The notes beneath the pieces are model-generated. The model did not search any database, had not been told where the DNA came from, and worked only from the letters and a program-made list of their open reading frames with translations. 64,000 nt of DNA, from positions 26,575,561-26,639,560 of the forward strand of contig NC_088775.1 in assembly GCF_954871325.1 (NCBI RefSeq). Reading direction: 5' to 3'. Shown one piece after another: positions 37,701-48,117 of this stretch (positions within the stretch are counted from its first letter, which is position 1; each line of letters opens with the position of its first letter). Source of the stretch: Gordionus sp. m RMFG-2023 (Eukaryota > Nematomorpha > Gordioida > Chordodea > Parachordodidae). A program made the position numbers and the translations under genes.

Positions 37701-38131
37701 TCAATAACCTACTGGTCTATCTACTATCCGGCAATTGTAAGTATGCGTTTAAAAAATCTAATCTGGAAAAATATTTTCCCCCTTTTAAGGCCGCTAATAT
37801 TTCTTCAATCCTTGGTAATGGATATTTAACTTCCATTATACAGAGATTCAGGGTTATTCTAAAATCTGCTCATAGTCTCAAATCTCCGTTTGGCTTCCTT
37901 ATTGGAACCAGCGGATTAGCCCACTCACTATTACCAACCTGTCTAATTATACCTTCTTTAACCTATTTATCTAATTCTTCATCTACTATATCCCTCCATT
38001 TATTAAATTATATTTATGTCAATTACTTTAATATACCTTTTATACTTCAATTACTTCAAAATTCTTCTAAAAATCTCTTTATTGTAATTCAGGTTCGTTA
38101 TTTCAATGATTTTGGTCACCGGCACCCTTGT

Positions 38132-38314
38132 TATAAGTATATACCAATTTGGTGTATATACATATAAGAAAATAAAGAGCAGTATATTAATATAATGTAA
38201 AAACAAAAATCATTATAAAATTATCAAAAATCTCGCATGATCATAATGAATGAATGCTCTCCATTTCCTCTTTATTCTTTCTATTTCACATCACATATAT
38301 CATTATATATGACA
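38132..38314 (-). repeat. Right (5') LTR of the old gypsy-type element
   Basis: Partner of 31424-31684. It reads TGTCATATATAATGATATATG from 38314 on the minus strand and ends near the ATACACCAAATTGGTATATA palindrome at about 38137-38160. Confidence 0.7.
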
Positions 38315-38330
38315 ATATCGTTATAAACAA

Positions 38331-38460
38331 AATGGACAAGAGGCAAACCGTTAAGCGACGATTTGAACAAACTTGCGTACAAGATCACGAGCAAAATGTT
38401 TTTTATGTCCAAGGAGAACCTATGCGGGGTTTCTTTTTGGAGAGTGGAATGTTAGATATA
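38331..38460 (+). other. Unidentified GC-richer open patch
   Basis: From an ATG at 38331 it reads MDKRQTVKRRFEQT, CVQDHEQNVFYVQGEPMRG and FFLESGML, balanced in composition, before AT-rich sequence. No family is recognised. It may be a stranded exon or part of a mobile element. Confidence 0.25.
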
Positions 38461-38989
38461 TTTATTTTAAGTTTTCGTTTTATTTCAAAGATATTTATTT
38501 TATACCTAACGCAATAACAAAAAAAAATTTTTCTTAACTATAAAAATCAGTTTATATAATTGTTTTATTTTATCGTTATAATTTACATTTTTTATTATTT
38601 TATTACTTAAGTTAAATTTAATCTTAAACAAAGAACATTTCATTTACATATTGAGTAACTTAATAATTAATTATTATTTTATTATTATTTATTTTATCGA
38701 TTAATAAAATAGATATATATATTTATTAGCAAACATTTTTCTAAAAAATGGAGATGGTATTTTATTTCGTGACACAAATATTTAATGATGTATAATTCTA
38801 TTTGTGATATACTTCTTATGTACTGTTAAGGTAGGCAATGAGTAAGACAATAAATAAAAAAGTTATATGAACATTTTATTTTTATTTTAATATTAAAAAA
38901 TTTCAACTACTCAATCTATAACAGATATAAAATTTAACTTAAGAATTTATTTAATCGGTTAATATAAAATAATAATAATAACAATCAGT
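38461..38989. other. AT-rich stretch, nothing recognised
   Basis: No coding, inverted-repeat or RNA signal was seen between the unidentified patch and the palindrome arm. Confidence 0.4.
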
Positions 38990-39934
38990 TAATCGACTAA
39001 TATAAGGAACTATTAAGTTAATATAATGTAGATAAAAAAAAATAATAAAATCAGTCCGTAAGGTAAATATTAAGTTAATTGTTGATATGACCGATTAATA
39101 CTAACCTTTAAATTGTTTTTTTTAATGTTTATATAAATTGATTTTTTTATAAATTGTGTAGATTGATTTTTTTTATATAAATTTTTATAAAATTTAAAAT
39201 ATTCGTGATTATAGGAAAAAAGGAAATAAACATTAAAGAAAACAATGAAACAAAGATTAAAGAAAATAATAAAATTAAAAAAACTCTTATTAAATGCGAT
39301 AAAAAAAATTGAGACTTATAAATTTGAAGACAATTAAAAGTATCACTAAGAGAAGTCAAATAAAAACTAAACATCTTCATTCTAGAATAATACTCAAGGA
39401 TGTGATGGAGAGATCTTTTTCTAAAAATTTAAGGCTCAAAAAATTATTTTTTTACTAAAAACAATCTTATGAATAATTATTATTTCAAAATACTTTTTAA
39501 ATTAAAAAATAAGGGCATAAAGTTTAAATTTCTGAAGAGAGAGATGGATGTACAGACGTGGATGTACAGATATACATATCATCTTATCATCTTTTATTAA
39601 AAAAATATATATAAAAAATAAAAAAACGCTAAAAATATTATCAAACAACCTTGTTGATTTATCATCCTTTTATTATTTTAACATCCAAATTTGATTGATT
39701 CTCTAATTATTCATATATTCCGAAATCCTATTTAATAATGATAATTTTACAATTGGTGATAATAACAATTTTGTAAAATTGACAATGATAACGACGGAGC
39801 TTGACGACGAGCCAGCGTACTCAGAACGATATTAACAAACCAACGTGATAGAATCAAGCCAACGACTACAATGACTTATGAACGACTTGAACAATCATAT
39901 GAACAACCAAAATCTATATTATAATTTTCCGATG

Positions 39935-40005
39935 TCCTCACTACGTCATCGCTACGTCATGTCATTGCTACGTCATGTCATTGCTACGTCATGTCATCGG
40001 TACGT
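39935..40005. promoter_or_regulatory. Four iterated TACGTCAT words at the Helitron 5' end
   Basis: CTACGTCATCG, CTACGTCATGTCATTG twice and CTACGTCATGTCATCGGTACG follow each other with a period of about 18-19 bases just inside the 5' terminus. The same block is present in the Helitron at 23915. It could be a bZIP-type promoter site or an iteron for the Rep protein; neither is proved. Confidence 0.55.
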
Positions 40006-40161
40006 ACTTATTTTTATTTTTATTTTTTTATTGAATTTATTTTATTTTTTTTATAGAAAATATTTTTAGACATCAAGCCCAATAAAATCTACCAAATGCA
40101 AAATAAAGTTATTCATCTGTATATACTAAAAAGGCTTATACTTTTCATTTTAGAATACTTA

Positions 40162-42580
40162 GCTTATGATGGATGATATTCCCACTATTTCTAGAGAGGT
40201 TAACCTAATATTGACTCCTCTTCAGGTTTATACATTAATATATTTTTTATTTATTCTTTTGTTTTTATTTTAGATAACAAGCTATGTCCCAACCTCACTT
40301 AATGATTGTACAGATGGTATATTGACTCCTCATCAGGTTCAATACATTTATTTTTTTTATTTATTCTTTTGTTTTTATTTTAGGTAACAAGCCATGTCCT
40401 AACCTCAGTTAATGATTGTACAGGTGGTGATTTATCCGTCATTAATAAAAGAAAAATATGGCAGATCAATCAAAAAAGAAACGCACTAGGGATAGCGAGG
40501 CCCTACAAAATCTACTAACAACTCAAAATAAAGTTAGCCATATATATATTTTTTTTATACTCTTTTATGTTATAGAATACATCTATTTTAGCTTCTGATA
40601 ATATCCCAACTATTTCTAGGGAGTTGAACCTAATATTGACTCCTCTTCAGGTTCATTGCATTTATATTCTTTATATTATTCTTTGTTTTTATTTTAGATA
40701 ACAAGCCCTGTCTTACCCTCATTTAATGATTGTTCAGGTGGTATATTGACTCCTCATCAAGTTCAATGCATTTTTTTTTTTTTATTTATTCTCCATGTCC
40801 TAACCTCAGTTAATAATTGTACAGGTGGTGATTTATCCGTCATTAATAAAAGAAAAAGATGGCTGACCAATCAAAAAAAGAAACGCACTAGGGATAGCGA
40901 GGCCCTACAAAATCTACTAACAACTCAAAATAAAGTTAGCCTTATATATATATTTTTTTTTATACTCTTTTATATTATAGAATACATCTATTTTAGCTTC
41001 TGATAATGTCCCCACTATTTCTAGGGAGTTGAACTTAATATTGACTCCTCTTCAGGTTCATTGCATTTATATTCTTTATATTATTCTTTGTTTTTATTTT
41101 AGATAACAAGCCCTGTCTTACCCTCATTTAATGATTGTACAGGTGGTATATTGACTCCTCATCAAGTTCAATGCATTTATTTTTTTTATTTATTCTTTTG
41201 TTTTTATTTTAGATAACAAGCCATGTCCTAACCTCAGTTATTGATTGTACAGGTGGTGATTTATCCGTCATTAATAAAAGAAAAAGATGGCGGATCAATC
41301 AAAAAAAGAAACGCACTAGGGATAGCAAGGCCCTACAAAATCTACTAACAACTCAAAATAAAGTTAGCCTTATATATATATTTTTTTATACTCTTTTATA
41401 TTATAGAATACATCTATTTTAGCTTCTGATAATGTCCCCACTATTTCTAGGGAGTTGAACCTTATATTGACTCCTCTTCACGTTCAATGCAATTATATTT
41501 TTTAAATTATTCTTTTGTTTTTATTTTAGATAACAAACCCTTCTTTATTTTCTCCTTATAATTGTTTAAATATTGATATATCTACCATTAATAATCAACA
41601 AATACAAAATATATGTTCAGAAAAACACTATAGTCTTGACAAGTCCCCAACTAGACAAATTTTATTTTTTGATGATAGCCTCCCAACTACTAGAGATATG
41701 CATATATTGACCCCTTTACAGGTTCAGTACAGTATTTTAATGTTCATTTTATTTCAATAATAATGTTTTATATTTATGCCTGATTTCCTTATTTTTTTTA
41801 GGTTAACCCAAACTTAATCCCTCACATAGCTACAAAACATGATATTTCTATTAAAGATAGTAAAAGAAGAAAATGGCGACTCAACAAACGCCTTACCGTT
41901 CTAGAATTACAGGTATGCAGGATAATAAGGACCTACGCCTGATATTAACTCCCTTGCAGGTTTTTAATGTTTTATATATATAGGTTTATTTTATAATCAC
42001 CCAGATACCGTCAACTGATATTTCTATGACCACTACCACATTCCCTATGGCACCTCTACCATGTATATTTCGACATATATTTGATGACCACCACTCACCT
42101 ATATTAAATATCGGAAATATGACAGAAATATGCGCCTTCTGCAATGCTAAAATGTGGAATGGAGAAAAATTATCAAAAAGCTAATGTATAAATATTCAGT
42201 TTTCTACATGTTGTTTGAATGGGAAGGTATTTTTATCTAAAATTTCCCAATTACCACCAAATTTATTACGTTTATTTACCGGGAATCATTGTTCATCATC
42301 CCACTTTTTAACAAACATAAGAGCTTATATTTCCTCACTGTCATTCACTTCACTAGGAGTTAATATAAATAATAATTTATCCAATTCGCGATCAGGTAAT
42401 TATACCTTTCAAATTAATGGACAGGTTCATCATCGCATTGGTTCACTCCTAGCAACATTAGGGGAAACACCTAAATTTGCCCAATTATATATACATGATA
42501 GTATAAATGAGATAGAAAACAGATATAACCAGGTTCCGTTTTTAGATCGTTGTCTTTTAATGGAATTGCAGGATATTGTT
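40162..42580 (+). pseudogene. Helitron Rep N-terminal exons
   Basis: A chain of small plus-strand exons with phase-0 GT-AG introns of about 40-90 bp; most end in ILTPLQ or ILTPHQ directly before the donor (for example CTCCTCTTCAG|GTTCA). Some exons carry a basic stretch, NKRKRWLTNQKKKRTRD, that looks like a bipartite nuclear signal. The last exon (from about 42004) contains a finger-like CAFCNAKMW ... TCCLNGKVFL, then FTSLGVNI and INGQVHHRIGSLL, matching the helitron-like N-terminal domain. It stops where the LTR element is inserted after ELQDIV. One exon copy near 40440-40530 is frameshifted and the last exon has an in-frame stop near 42182. Confidence 0.7.
40180..41480 (+). repeat. Tandem multiplication of Helitron exon-intron modules
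   Basis: A unit of about 405-425 bp starting near CTAGGGAGTTGAACCTAATA occurs at about 40616, 41021 and 41447, with a diverged or shortened copy from 40190. Each unit contains the same exons (ILTPLQ exon, ILTPHQ exon, basic exon) and introns in the same order. High similarity between units suggests recent unequal exchange or replication slippage. Confidence 0.85.
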
Positions 42581-43070
42581 TGTTGTATATGCAAATTCGA
42601 ATGTTAATTTTGAAAAGTGATTATTCATAAATAAATGGTAGACGAAGATAATATTTTTGGGGTAATTTGTCTATGTAAATAATCTTAAATTGAACATAAT
42701 ATTTTTCTATAAATTTTATATATATATTCAAATATGCAAATTTTATATATTTAATTCTTCGAAAATTGTTTAATTTTTTTATATATATATATACATTGTT
42801 AATTCAAAAAAGTTCAGTTTTTGGATAATTTGGATTCTTCGAAAATTATTTTATTATTTATTGACCGATGATTTTTTTGATTATTAATTTACAGACTATA
42901 TTTTGATTATTATTTTGGATTTGATAGAAGTTGAATAAAGAGTAAAAGTAGTGAATTAGTATTAGAAATTATTAATAATCATATATTTATTTATTTATTT
43001 ATTATTAGTTCCATAGATATTCAGTCTCTCCCACTAGCCTCAGCATAAATATCAATCCCATATTGGTACA
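42581..43070 (+). repeat. 5' LTR, 490 bp
   Basis: TG...CA ends; matches 48118-48607 over its full length by eye. Confidence 0.93.
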
Positions 43071-43290
43071 GTGGTGCCTTACAGCGATTGATCCAGGCTT
43101 TAGAAGATCAAAAGTCAGTCTAATTATACATTGGAACAAGGTAAAAAAAAATAATAAAAAATATATATAAATTTTTGATAATTTCGGTTCTCTTATTGAT
43201 GTTATATAAATTTTGGATCTTGGTATTGGTTTTATTCGTATGTTTATATTTATTTAATTGTTTAAGATTAGTTAAAATTATTTTAATCAA

Positions 43291-43722
43291 GTGGTTATTG
43301 AGTACACTTTAATGTATATTACGCAAATAAATTTATTAAGTTTAATACTTGAAAATATAAGTATAATTATATTTTTGGTGCTAATTTTAAGTTTCACGTT
43401 AGGTTTAATTATAGGAAGAAATACGACTTACGTTAAGATAGAGATTAAAGAGTTAGAAAATATTAAGAATATATTAAGAGAGGAAGATAAGAAAAGAAAT
43501 ATAAACAACTTCATACGAACGGATAATTACAGACAAATAATTTGCTATAGTTGTGGTCAGCCGGGCCACATGTCGCGCCAGTGTGAGATAACGAAGAATC
43601 TAAGATGCGCGAGGTGTGGCAAGAATGGCCATGTGGCTATAAGTTGCAGAGTAAACAATTCAATTGTAAGGTGCAATAATTGTGCCCAAGAAGGACACAC
43701 ACAAGAAAATTGCAATAAATGA
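43291..43722 (+). CDS. Gag-position ORF: hydrophobic segment plus three zinc knuckles
   Basis: The 143-residue frame has a hydrophobic stretch at residues about 14-42 (NISIIIFLVLILSFTLGLII) resembling a membrane segment, a charged linker, then three CCHC knuckles at 85-98, 106-119 and 128-141 (CYSCGQPGHMSRQC and relatives), the nucleic-acid-binding module typical of Gag. I recognise no capsid-type region. Position just after the LTR supports a Gag role, but the membrane-like start and small size are unusual. Confidence 0.7.
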   Translation: MVIEYTLMYITQINLLSLILENISIIIFLVLILSFTLGLIIGRNTTYVKIEIKELENIKNILREEDKKRNINNFIRTDNYRQIICYSCGQPGHMSRQCEITKNLRCARCGKNGHVAISCRVNNSIVRCNNCAQEGHTQENCNK

Positions 43723-43734
43723 CTAAGAGAGAAA

Positions 43735-44115
43735 TATTTTAATTTTAATGATAAATTTTGTAATGATAATAATTTTTCTAAGGTTGATAATTTTAATTCA
43801 GTTAAGAATAAATATTTTAATTTTAATGATAAATTTTGTAATGATAATAATTTTTCTAAGGTTGATAATTTTAATTCAGTTAAGAATAAATATTTTAATT
43901 TTAATGATAAATTTTGTAATGATAATAATTTTTCTAATGTTGATAGTTTTAATTCAGGTAAGAATAAATATTTTAATTTTAATGATAAATTTTGTAATGA
44001 TAATAATTTTTCTAAGGTTGATAATTCTAGTTCAGGTAAGAATAAATATTTTAATTATAATGATAAATTTGGTAATGATAATAATTTTTTTAACGTTGAT
44101 AATTTAGTAGAAAAT
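43735..44115 (+). repeat. 78-bp tandem repeats encoding Asn-rich units
   Basis: Five units of 78 bp (AATGATAAATTTTGTAATGA...) follow the zinc-knuckle ORF. In one frame each gives a 26-residue unit such as NDKFCNDNNFSKVDNFNSV; the multiple-of-three length suggests the repeats may be translated. Units are nearly identical, with the last more diverged. Confidence 0.85.
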
Positions 44116-44377
44116 AAGAATAAAGATTTTAATTTTAATAATGATAATTTTGATAATGTTAATAATGCTATTGCAAGTAAGAATAATTATGGTAATAAGA
44201 ACGAGAAATTTGGCGATGATAAAAAGTGCTTTAACGTTGATATTAATAGAAGTGATATAAAGATAAAAAGTAGAGATTTTGAAATATATAGAATTAAAAA
44301 GGCAACTAGGGTAGACGTACTAAAAATGGAATTAGAGGATTTTTTAATGAAAAATATGCCCTAGAGTAAAGATAAAC

Positions 44378-46534
44378 ATGGAGGAAGCAGAAATTTGTTT
44401 TTTATTAGATACAGGAGCAGAAATTAGTTTAATAAGTATAAAGGATTTTATGAGATTTTGGCCAGAGAAAGAGTTTGTTACTAAAAAGATAAGAGCCAAA
44501 CAACTGGATGGTAGCATGGTGAAAATTTTAGGGTATTATAGGGTAAGGTTACCAAGAGTTAATAAAAGTATAAATTTGTGGATAACGACGTTGAAGATTG
44601 AACCGATTTTAGGATGGTATGATATAAGAACGTTAGGTCCAGTTTATAATTGGTGGAAATTTTTCGATACTATCCCTGTAAGTAATGATGAAAATAGTGA
44701 AAGGATAGATTTCGATAGATTTAAGTTACCTATTATAGAGGATAAACAAGAATTAGTTCTCGATAAACTTAGAAATCGAACACCAGAATTTTTGATTAAA
44801 TATAGAAGCAACTTAGAAGAAAATAAGAAAACAAGAGATACAAAGATAATAGAGGTAAATTCAGTCGAAATTAAACAAGAAATTAATAATATGGTAGATC
44901 AGAATGTTGTTGAAGATATGGTTGACAAAGAAATAAAGATTATTTTGAATAGGTATAATGAAGTCTTTAAAGAAGAATTAGGCACTCTGAAAAATTTTGA
45001 AGTAGATATACGATTAGAAGAAAATTATAGACCTAAGTTTTGCGGCATAAGAAGATTACCGTTTTCTTGGATAGAAGAGATAGATAAAGAATTAGATAAA
45101 TGGTTAAGAGACGGAATAATAAAACCAATAGTGCATAGTGAATGGGCAACACCTTTAGTGCCCATAAAGAAACCAGATAACAGTTTAAGATTGTGTATAG
45201 ACTATAGAGTAACAGTTAATAAGTGCGTAATAAATGAAAAGTATCCACTACCTAGAATAGAACAACTGCTAGCGAATTTAAGAGGAGACACCCTGTTTTC
45301 AAAGATTGATTTTTCGAATGCGTATTTGCAAATTAAGGTGAGTGAAAAGACAAGTAAGATACTAACGATTACAACTCATAGAGGTTTGTTTGCATTCTGT
45401 CGATTACCTTTTGGTTTGAAAATATCAGCGCCAATATTTCAAAGAACGATGACGGCGTTATTTCAAGGAATAAAAGGAATAATGTATTATTTAGATGATG
45501 TTTTGATATCTGGTAGAACAGAAGAAGAACACAATGCGAGATTAGTTAAAGTGTTAAATATTATAGTAGAAAATGGTTTAAAAGCTAATTTGAAGAAGAG
45601 CGTTTTTGGAGTAAAAGAAATAAAGTATTTAGGACATGTTATAAAGGGAAATGAGATTACGCCAATTGGAAAGAATATAGATAAGATCATGAATATGAGA
45701 GCCCCGAATAATAAAGCGGAGGTACAAGCGTTTTTAGGAGCAACAAATTATTATCATCGGTTTGTTCAAAATTTTGCAGAAATTGCTACACCGTTGTATG
45801 ATTTATTAAAGAAAAATAAAAAATTTGAATGGGGAGAAGCACAGGAGAAAAGTTTCGAAAAGTTGAAAATAAAGATGGTAGAGAAGCCTATTTTAAGTTG
45901 TTTTAATGAGAAATTAAATATTATTTTAGCAGTAGATGCTTCTAATGAAGGTATAGGAGGAGTTTTGTTGCAGATGATAGATAATGTGGAGAAACCTGTT
46001 TTATTTTTATCGAGACGATTTAATAGCACTGAGAAAAATTACTCAACGATAGAAAGAGAGGCTCTAGCATTGAAATTCGGGCTTACAAAATGTAAGGAAT
46101 ATCTGATAGGAAAAAGGTTTTTATTGTATACGGACCATAAGCCGTTGGTAGATTTATTTAAAAAAGAGAATAAGGAACTTATGATTTCACCTAGGTTGCA
46201 AAAATGGCTAATTTTAGTTGGTAATTTCGATTTTGAAATAAAATTCAGAGAAGGTAAACAAAATTGCTTACCGGACATTTTATCAAGATTGTTTAATAAA
46301 GACATTGAAGACAAAGAACCAGTAATCAATAGTTTAGAATATATAGAAGAAGAAGAAAATGTAAATGGTAATATTATAAGAGCGGTGAGAATAGATACAA
46401 GAGAAAAACCTATAACATTTGATATAGTAGATAAGATATCCCAAAAAGATGAAGAATTAATAAGAATTAAAGCTTGTTTAAAAGGAGATATAGAATGGAA
46501 AAATGAAGATAAAGCGTTTAAAAAAGTTGAGTGA
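44378..46534 (+). CDS. Pol part: protease, reverse transcriptase, RNase H
   Basis: A 718-residue part of the young LTR element. LLDTGAEISLI (DTGA at residues 11-14) is the aspartic protease site. The RT region contains LRLCIDYRVTVNK, FSKIDFSNAYLQI, CRLPFGLK and the catalytic YLDD at about residue 370. RNase H follows with ILAVDASNEGIGGVLL (about 515) and TIEREALALKFG, and LYTDHKPLVDLF. Motif wording and order place it in the Ty3/gypsy group. Confidence 0.93.
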   Translation: MEEAEICFLLDTGAEISLISIKDFMRFWPEKEFVTKKIRAKQLDGSMVKILGYYRVRLPRVNKSINLWITTLKIEPILGWYDIRTLGPVYNWWKFFDTIPVSNDENSERIDFDRFKLPIIEDKQELVLDKLRNRTPEFLIKYRSNLEENKKTRDTKIIEVNSVEIKQEINNMVDQNVVEDMVDKEIKIILNRYNEVFKEELGTLKNFEVDIRLEENYRPKFCGIRRLPFSWIEEIDKELDKWLRDGIIKPIVHSEWATPLVPIKKPDNSLRLCIDYRVTVNKCVINEKYPLPRIEQLLANLRGDTLFSKIDFSNAYLQIKVSEKTSKILTITTHRGLFAFCRLPFGLKISAPIFQRTMTALFQGIKGIMYYLDDVLISGRTEEEHNARLVKVLNIIVENGLKANLKKSVFGVKEIKYLGHVIKGNEITPIGKNIDKIMNMRAPNNKAEVQAFLGATNYYHRFVQNFAEIATPLYDLLKKNKKFEWGEAQEKSFEKLKIKMVEKPILSCFNEKLNIILAVDASNEGIGGVLLQMIDNVEKPVLFLSRRFNSTEKNYSTIEREALALKFGLTKCKEYLIGKRFLLYTDHKPLVDLFKKENKELMISPRLQKWLILVGNFDFEIKFREGKQNCLPDILSRLFNKDIEDKEPVINSLEYIEEEENVNGNIIRAVRIDTREKPITFDIVDKISQKDEELIRIKACLKGDIEWKNEDKAFKKVE

Positions 46535-47294
46535 ATTAAATATAGAAGACAATTGTTTATTGAGAGGATATAGATTAGTGATACCGAATAAATTAAGAAA
46601 GGAAACCTTAAATGTAATACATTCAGGTCATCAAGGCATAGAAAGAATGAAAAATAAAGCAAGAGAATATATGTGGTGGCCTAAGATGAATAAGGAAATA
46701 GAAGAGTTAACAAGGAGCTGTGAAACCTGTAACATGTGGGCTAATGTTCCAGCAAAGAATAAGGAAGATAAATGGCCAAAGACAGACATTCCATGCGAAA
46801 GAATACATGTAGATTTTTTAGAATATGAGAAGAAAAGATTTTTTATCATGGTAGATGCAGGTTCAAAATGGATAGATTGTCAGCAAGTTTCAGGTTTATC
46901 AACAAGAGTAGCTTTAGACAAGATAAAGGATTTTGTAGGCAAATATGGTTTGATGAAGACGATAGTATCAGATGGAGGTCCAGCGTTTAAAGGTAGAGCA
47001 TTTGATAAATTTTGTGATAGGTGGAATATTAGACATTTATTATCACCACCTTATTACCCAAGAAGCAATGAACAAGCTGAACGAATGGTAGCTTTAGTAA
47101 AGAGTTGGTTGAAAAAGGCAAAATATGGAGAAGGTCAATGGTGGTTATCATTGTTAGCATACAACAGTACGGAAACAGCAAAAGGAAAGTCACCAGCTGA
47201 AATATTTTTAGGAAGAAAGACGAGATCAGAATTAGATTTTTTAAAGGAAAAAGTGATAAGAGAGAACAAGCAGAGAGTGAAAGATTTCCAGTAG
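46503..47294 (+). CDS. Pol part: integrase
   Basis: Starts in the region between RNase H and integrase. The HHCC zinc site (IHSGHQGIERM ... CETCNMW) precedes a DDE core with aspartates in HVDFLEY and VSDGGPAFKG and a glutamate in NEQAERMVALVKSW. The integrase pastes element DNA into the genome. Position after RNase H is the Ty3/gypsy arrangement. Confidence 0.9.
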   Translation: MKIKRLKKLSELNIEDNCLLRGYRLVIPNKLRKETLNVIHSGHQGIERMKNKAREYMWWPKMNKEIEELTRSCETCNMWANVPAKNKEDKWPKTDIPCERIHVDFLEYEKKRFFIMVDAGSKWIDCQQVSGLSTRVALDKIKDFVGKYGLMKTIVSDGGPAFKGRAFDKFCDRWNIRHLLSPPYYPRSNEQAERMVALVKSWLKKAKYGEGQWWLSLLAYNSTETAKGKSPAEIFLGRKTRSELDFLKEKVIRENKQRVKDFQ

Positions 47295-47484
47295 GAAGTT
47301 TGGTGTGGGTATTGTTGTTTGATGGTCCTATTAAATGGGGGAAGGGGGTAATAAGCAAAAATATAGGAAAGAAAAAAGTAGAAGTAAAGATTGAAGGACA
47401 AGAAGGAACCTTTACAAGGCACCTGAAGCAAGTAAGGTGTAGAAGCTTAAGGCCTTAGAGAGAAATGAGAAATATACGAAGAAT

Positions 47485-47690
47485 TAGAAAGGAATAAATT
47501 GATGATAGACATAGTAGGAGAATCATAATTTAGAAAGGAATAAATTGATGATAGACATAGTAGGAGAATCATAATTTAGAAAGGAATAAATTGATGATAG
47601 ACATAGTAGGAGAATCATAATTTGGAAAGGAATAACGTGATGATAGACGTAGTAGGAGAATCATACGTTGTAGGAAATAAAAGGGATGTT
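47485..47690 (+). repeat. 46-bp tandem repeats in the young LTR element
   Basis: About four copies of GGAATAAATTGATGATAGAC...TTTAGAAA; the first three nearly identical, the last diverged. They lie between the integrase part and the last ORF. Confidence 0.85.
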
Positions 47691-47780
47691 AGACTTAATT
47701 AGGAGAGTTATATTTTATAAAGAGTTAGAGAAGAAAGTCGAAGAATATATATATATATGTGTATAAAGTATTTGATTTAG

Positions 47781-48107
47781 ATGGCCTCCTATGTTATAGT
47801 GGGTAACAAAATAATGAAGATAGAGATCCGAGAGGTTGACGGTTCAGAAGAGTCCAACAGATGGGTAGAAGCCGCTAGGAACGAAGCAAAACAAAGATAT
47901 GGAGATTGGCTACAAGAGACGCCAACGAGAGGGGTTCACAGGATAGCACCATATAACACAAGAAGGAGAGTGGAATGTTGGGCTTGTGAGGGAGGACACA
48001 AGTTACGATATTGTCCCAGTGTAGAGTTGACAGCGAATAATAATACGAATTTACCGATGCGAAATATGGTGGAATCAGCGAACACTTCGGGGGCAAGGGA
48101 GATCTAA
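47781..48107 (+). CDS. Additional 3' ORF with one zinc knuckle
   Basis: A 108-residue frame directly before the 3' LTR. It contains ECWACEGGHKLRYCPS, a C-x2-C-x3-H-x4-C knuckle variant, after a charged N-terminal half (WVEAARNEAKQRYGDWLQET). No envelope-like features are present. It may be an accessory nucleic-acid-binding protein; the function is unknown. Confidence 0.55.
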   Translation: MASYVIVGNKIMKIEIREVDGSEESNRWVEAARNEAKQRYGDWLQETPTRGVHRIAPYNTRRRVECWACEGGHKLRYCPSVELTANNNTNLPMRNMVESANTSGAREI

Positions 48108-48117
48108 AGGAAGGAGG

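Larger units (their letters stand above)
31424..38314 (-). mobile_element. Old Ty3/gypsy-type LTR element, heavily broken
   Basis: Direct repeats at 31424-31684 and 38132-38314 are the probable LTRs. In element orientation (right to left) the right copy begins TGTCATATATAATG and is followed by GGGTGCCGGTGACC, a primer-site-like region; next come RT-like (about 38100-37350), RNase H-like (about 37111-36899) and integrase-like (about 36258-35914) remnants, and a purine-rich tract (AAAGAGGGGAGA) just before the left copy. The two repeats differ considerably, and many interruptions mark it as an old fossil. It has been invaded by a truncated Helitron (33530-35040). No clear target duplication was found. 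Confidence 0.75.

Noticed and set aside
39147-39380. Hydrophobic 77-residue ORF with a relative at 55705-55908
   Set aside because: The two are arms of the same palindrome, so similarity is at DNA level; T-rich low-complexity coding is unconvincing.
43748-44107. Hydrophobic repeat ORF (MIIIFLRLIILIQLRINIL units)
   Set aside because: It is an alternative frame of the 78-bp repeats; the Asn-rich frame fits the neighbouring ORF better, so a membrane protein is unlikely.
45487-47431. Several minus-strand open frames opposite the LTR element
   Set aside because: Shadows of the plus-strand Pol region, rich in Leu/Phe/Ser as expected from the complementary strand.
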